This document shows, piece after piece, positions 63,849-64,000 of a DNA stretch of 64,000 nucleotides. Position numbers and translations under genes: made by a program. Origin of the DNA: an uncultured Acidimicrobiia bacterium (GTDB lineage Bacteria > Actinomycetota > Acidimicrobiia > Spongiisociales > Spongiisociaceae). The stretch's first letter is position 1. Every line of letters starts with the position of its first letter. The DNA is taken from assembly GCA_958295745.1 (NCBI GenBank), contig OY282370.1, forward strand, positions 2,330,548 through 2,394,547, in the 5' to 3' direction. Under the pieces are notes generated by a model. It did no database searches. It was not told where the DNA came from and saw only the letters and a program-made list of their open reading frames with translations.

Positions 63849-64000
63849 TTGCCCCTGAAGAGCTTTCTCGACGGACGGCTGTTCGGGGAACGGTACGGGT
63901 CGGGGAAGCCGCGGGTGGCGGCGTTCCACGGGTGGGGGAGGGACCGGCGCGACTTCTCCGGGGTGCTCGAAGGCCTCGACGCCGTCGCCTTCGACCTGCC
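63849..64000 (+). CDS. alpha/beta-hydrolase fold protein (5' part)
   Basis: Only the first ~50 residues are in the window. TTG 63849 follows GGGAGG by five to six bases; an in-frame ATG at 63804 lacks such a site. The product (LPLKSFLDGRLFGERYGSGK, then VAAFHGWGRDRRDFS) shows the HGWGRD oxyanion-loop motif that opens alpha/beta hydrolases. The catalytic Ser and His lie beyond the right edge. Confidence 0.7.
   Translation, partial: MPLKSFLDGRLFGERYGSGKPRVAAFHGWGRDRRDFSGVLEGLDAVAFDL

Overview
The window is a 64-kb piece of a high-GC actinobacterial chromosome. The gene order queA-tgt-yajC-secD-secF-apt-relA-hisS-aspS-rarA and alaS-ruvX-mltG-aroE-prepilin peptidase, an InhA-like FabI, and SLH domains carrying paired cysteines ('GC...YCPD') all point to Actinobacteria. 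I would guess the class Acidimicrobiia, but the sequence alone does not prove it. Starts are often GTG or TTG and ATGA overlaps are common. I found no tRNA, rRNA or CRISPR array.

Layout. (1) 1-12.6 kb: a tightly packed housekeeping block covering queuosine tRNA modification, Sec accessory subunits, purine salvage, (p)ppGpp metabolism, two aminoacyl-tRNA synthetases and RarA. (2) 12.6-27.1 kb: an accessory island of exported proteins. It holds an LCP-family protein, two giant paralogous SLH + RCC1-like repeat proteins, an SLH + delta-60-repeat protein, and a compact Mau-like operon. That operon encodes MauE-like and MauD-like proteins, a Tat-exported cysteine-rich MauA-like domain fused to SLH domains, a membrane protein interrupted by one in-frame TGA, and a conserved small protein. 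Decayed IS3-family transposase fragments lie at both ends and in the middle. (3) 27.2-33.2 kb: alaS-ruvX-mltG-aroE-prepilin peptidase. (4) 33.8-37.8 kb: a duplicated Suf cluster. One copy is intact (sufC-sufS-sufU); the other keeps an intact second sufS between a 19-codon scar of sufC and a stub of sufU. (5) 38-47 kb: a beta-propeller lipoprotein, an SDR, small proteins, a secreted protein with five 79-aa repeats, a decayed RCC1-like gene, and a two-component system. (6) 48-57.3 kb: lipoamide dehydrogenase, an E2 acyltransferase and a LipB-LipA fusion (a lipoylation/2-oxoacid dehydrogenase module). These are followed by a short AT-rich islet with a 57-aa membrane ORF, a CitE-like lyase, acetyl-CoA synthetase and InhA-like FabI. 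(7) 57.6-63.7 kb: a mobile/defence-like region with an orphan Phd/YefM-like antitoxin, a truncated PLD-helicase, and an AT-rich AAA+ ATPase plus subtilisin-like protease pair resembling IetAS, whose protease gene carries a one-base frameshift. A MOSC-like gene and the start of an alpha/beta hydrolase close the window.

The strongest candidates for something new are two. The first is the Mau-like SLH operon (20.7-24.4 kb), where a UGA stands at what I recall as a conserved cysteine and is followed by hairpins suited to selenocysteine insertion. The second is the frameshifted IetAS-like pair beside a broken helicase. The LipB-LipA fusion and the sufC scar are also unusual. All family assignments come from reading motifs; no database search was run.
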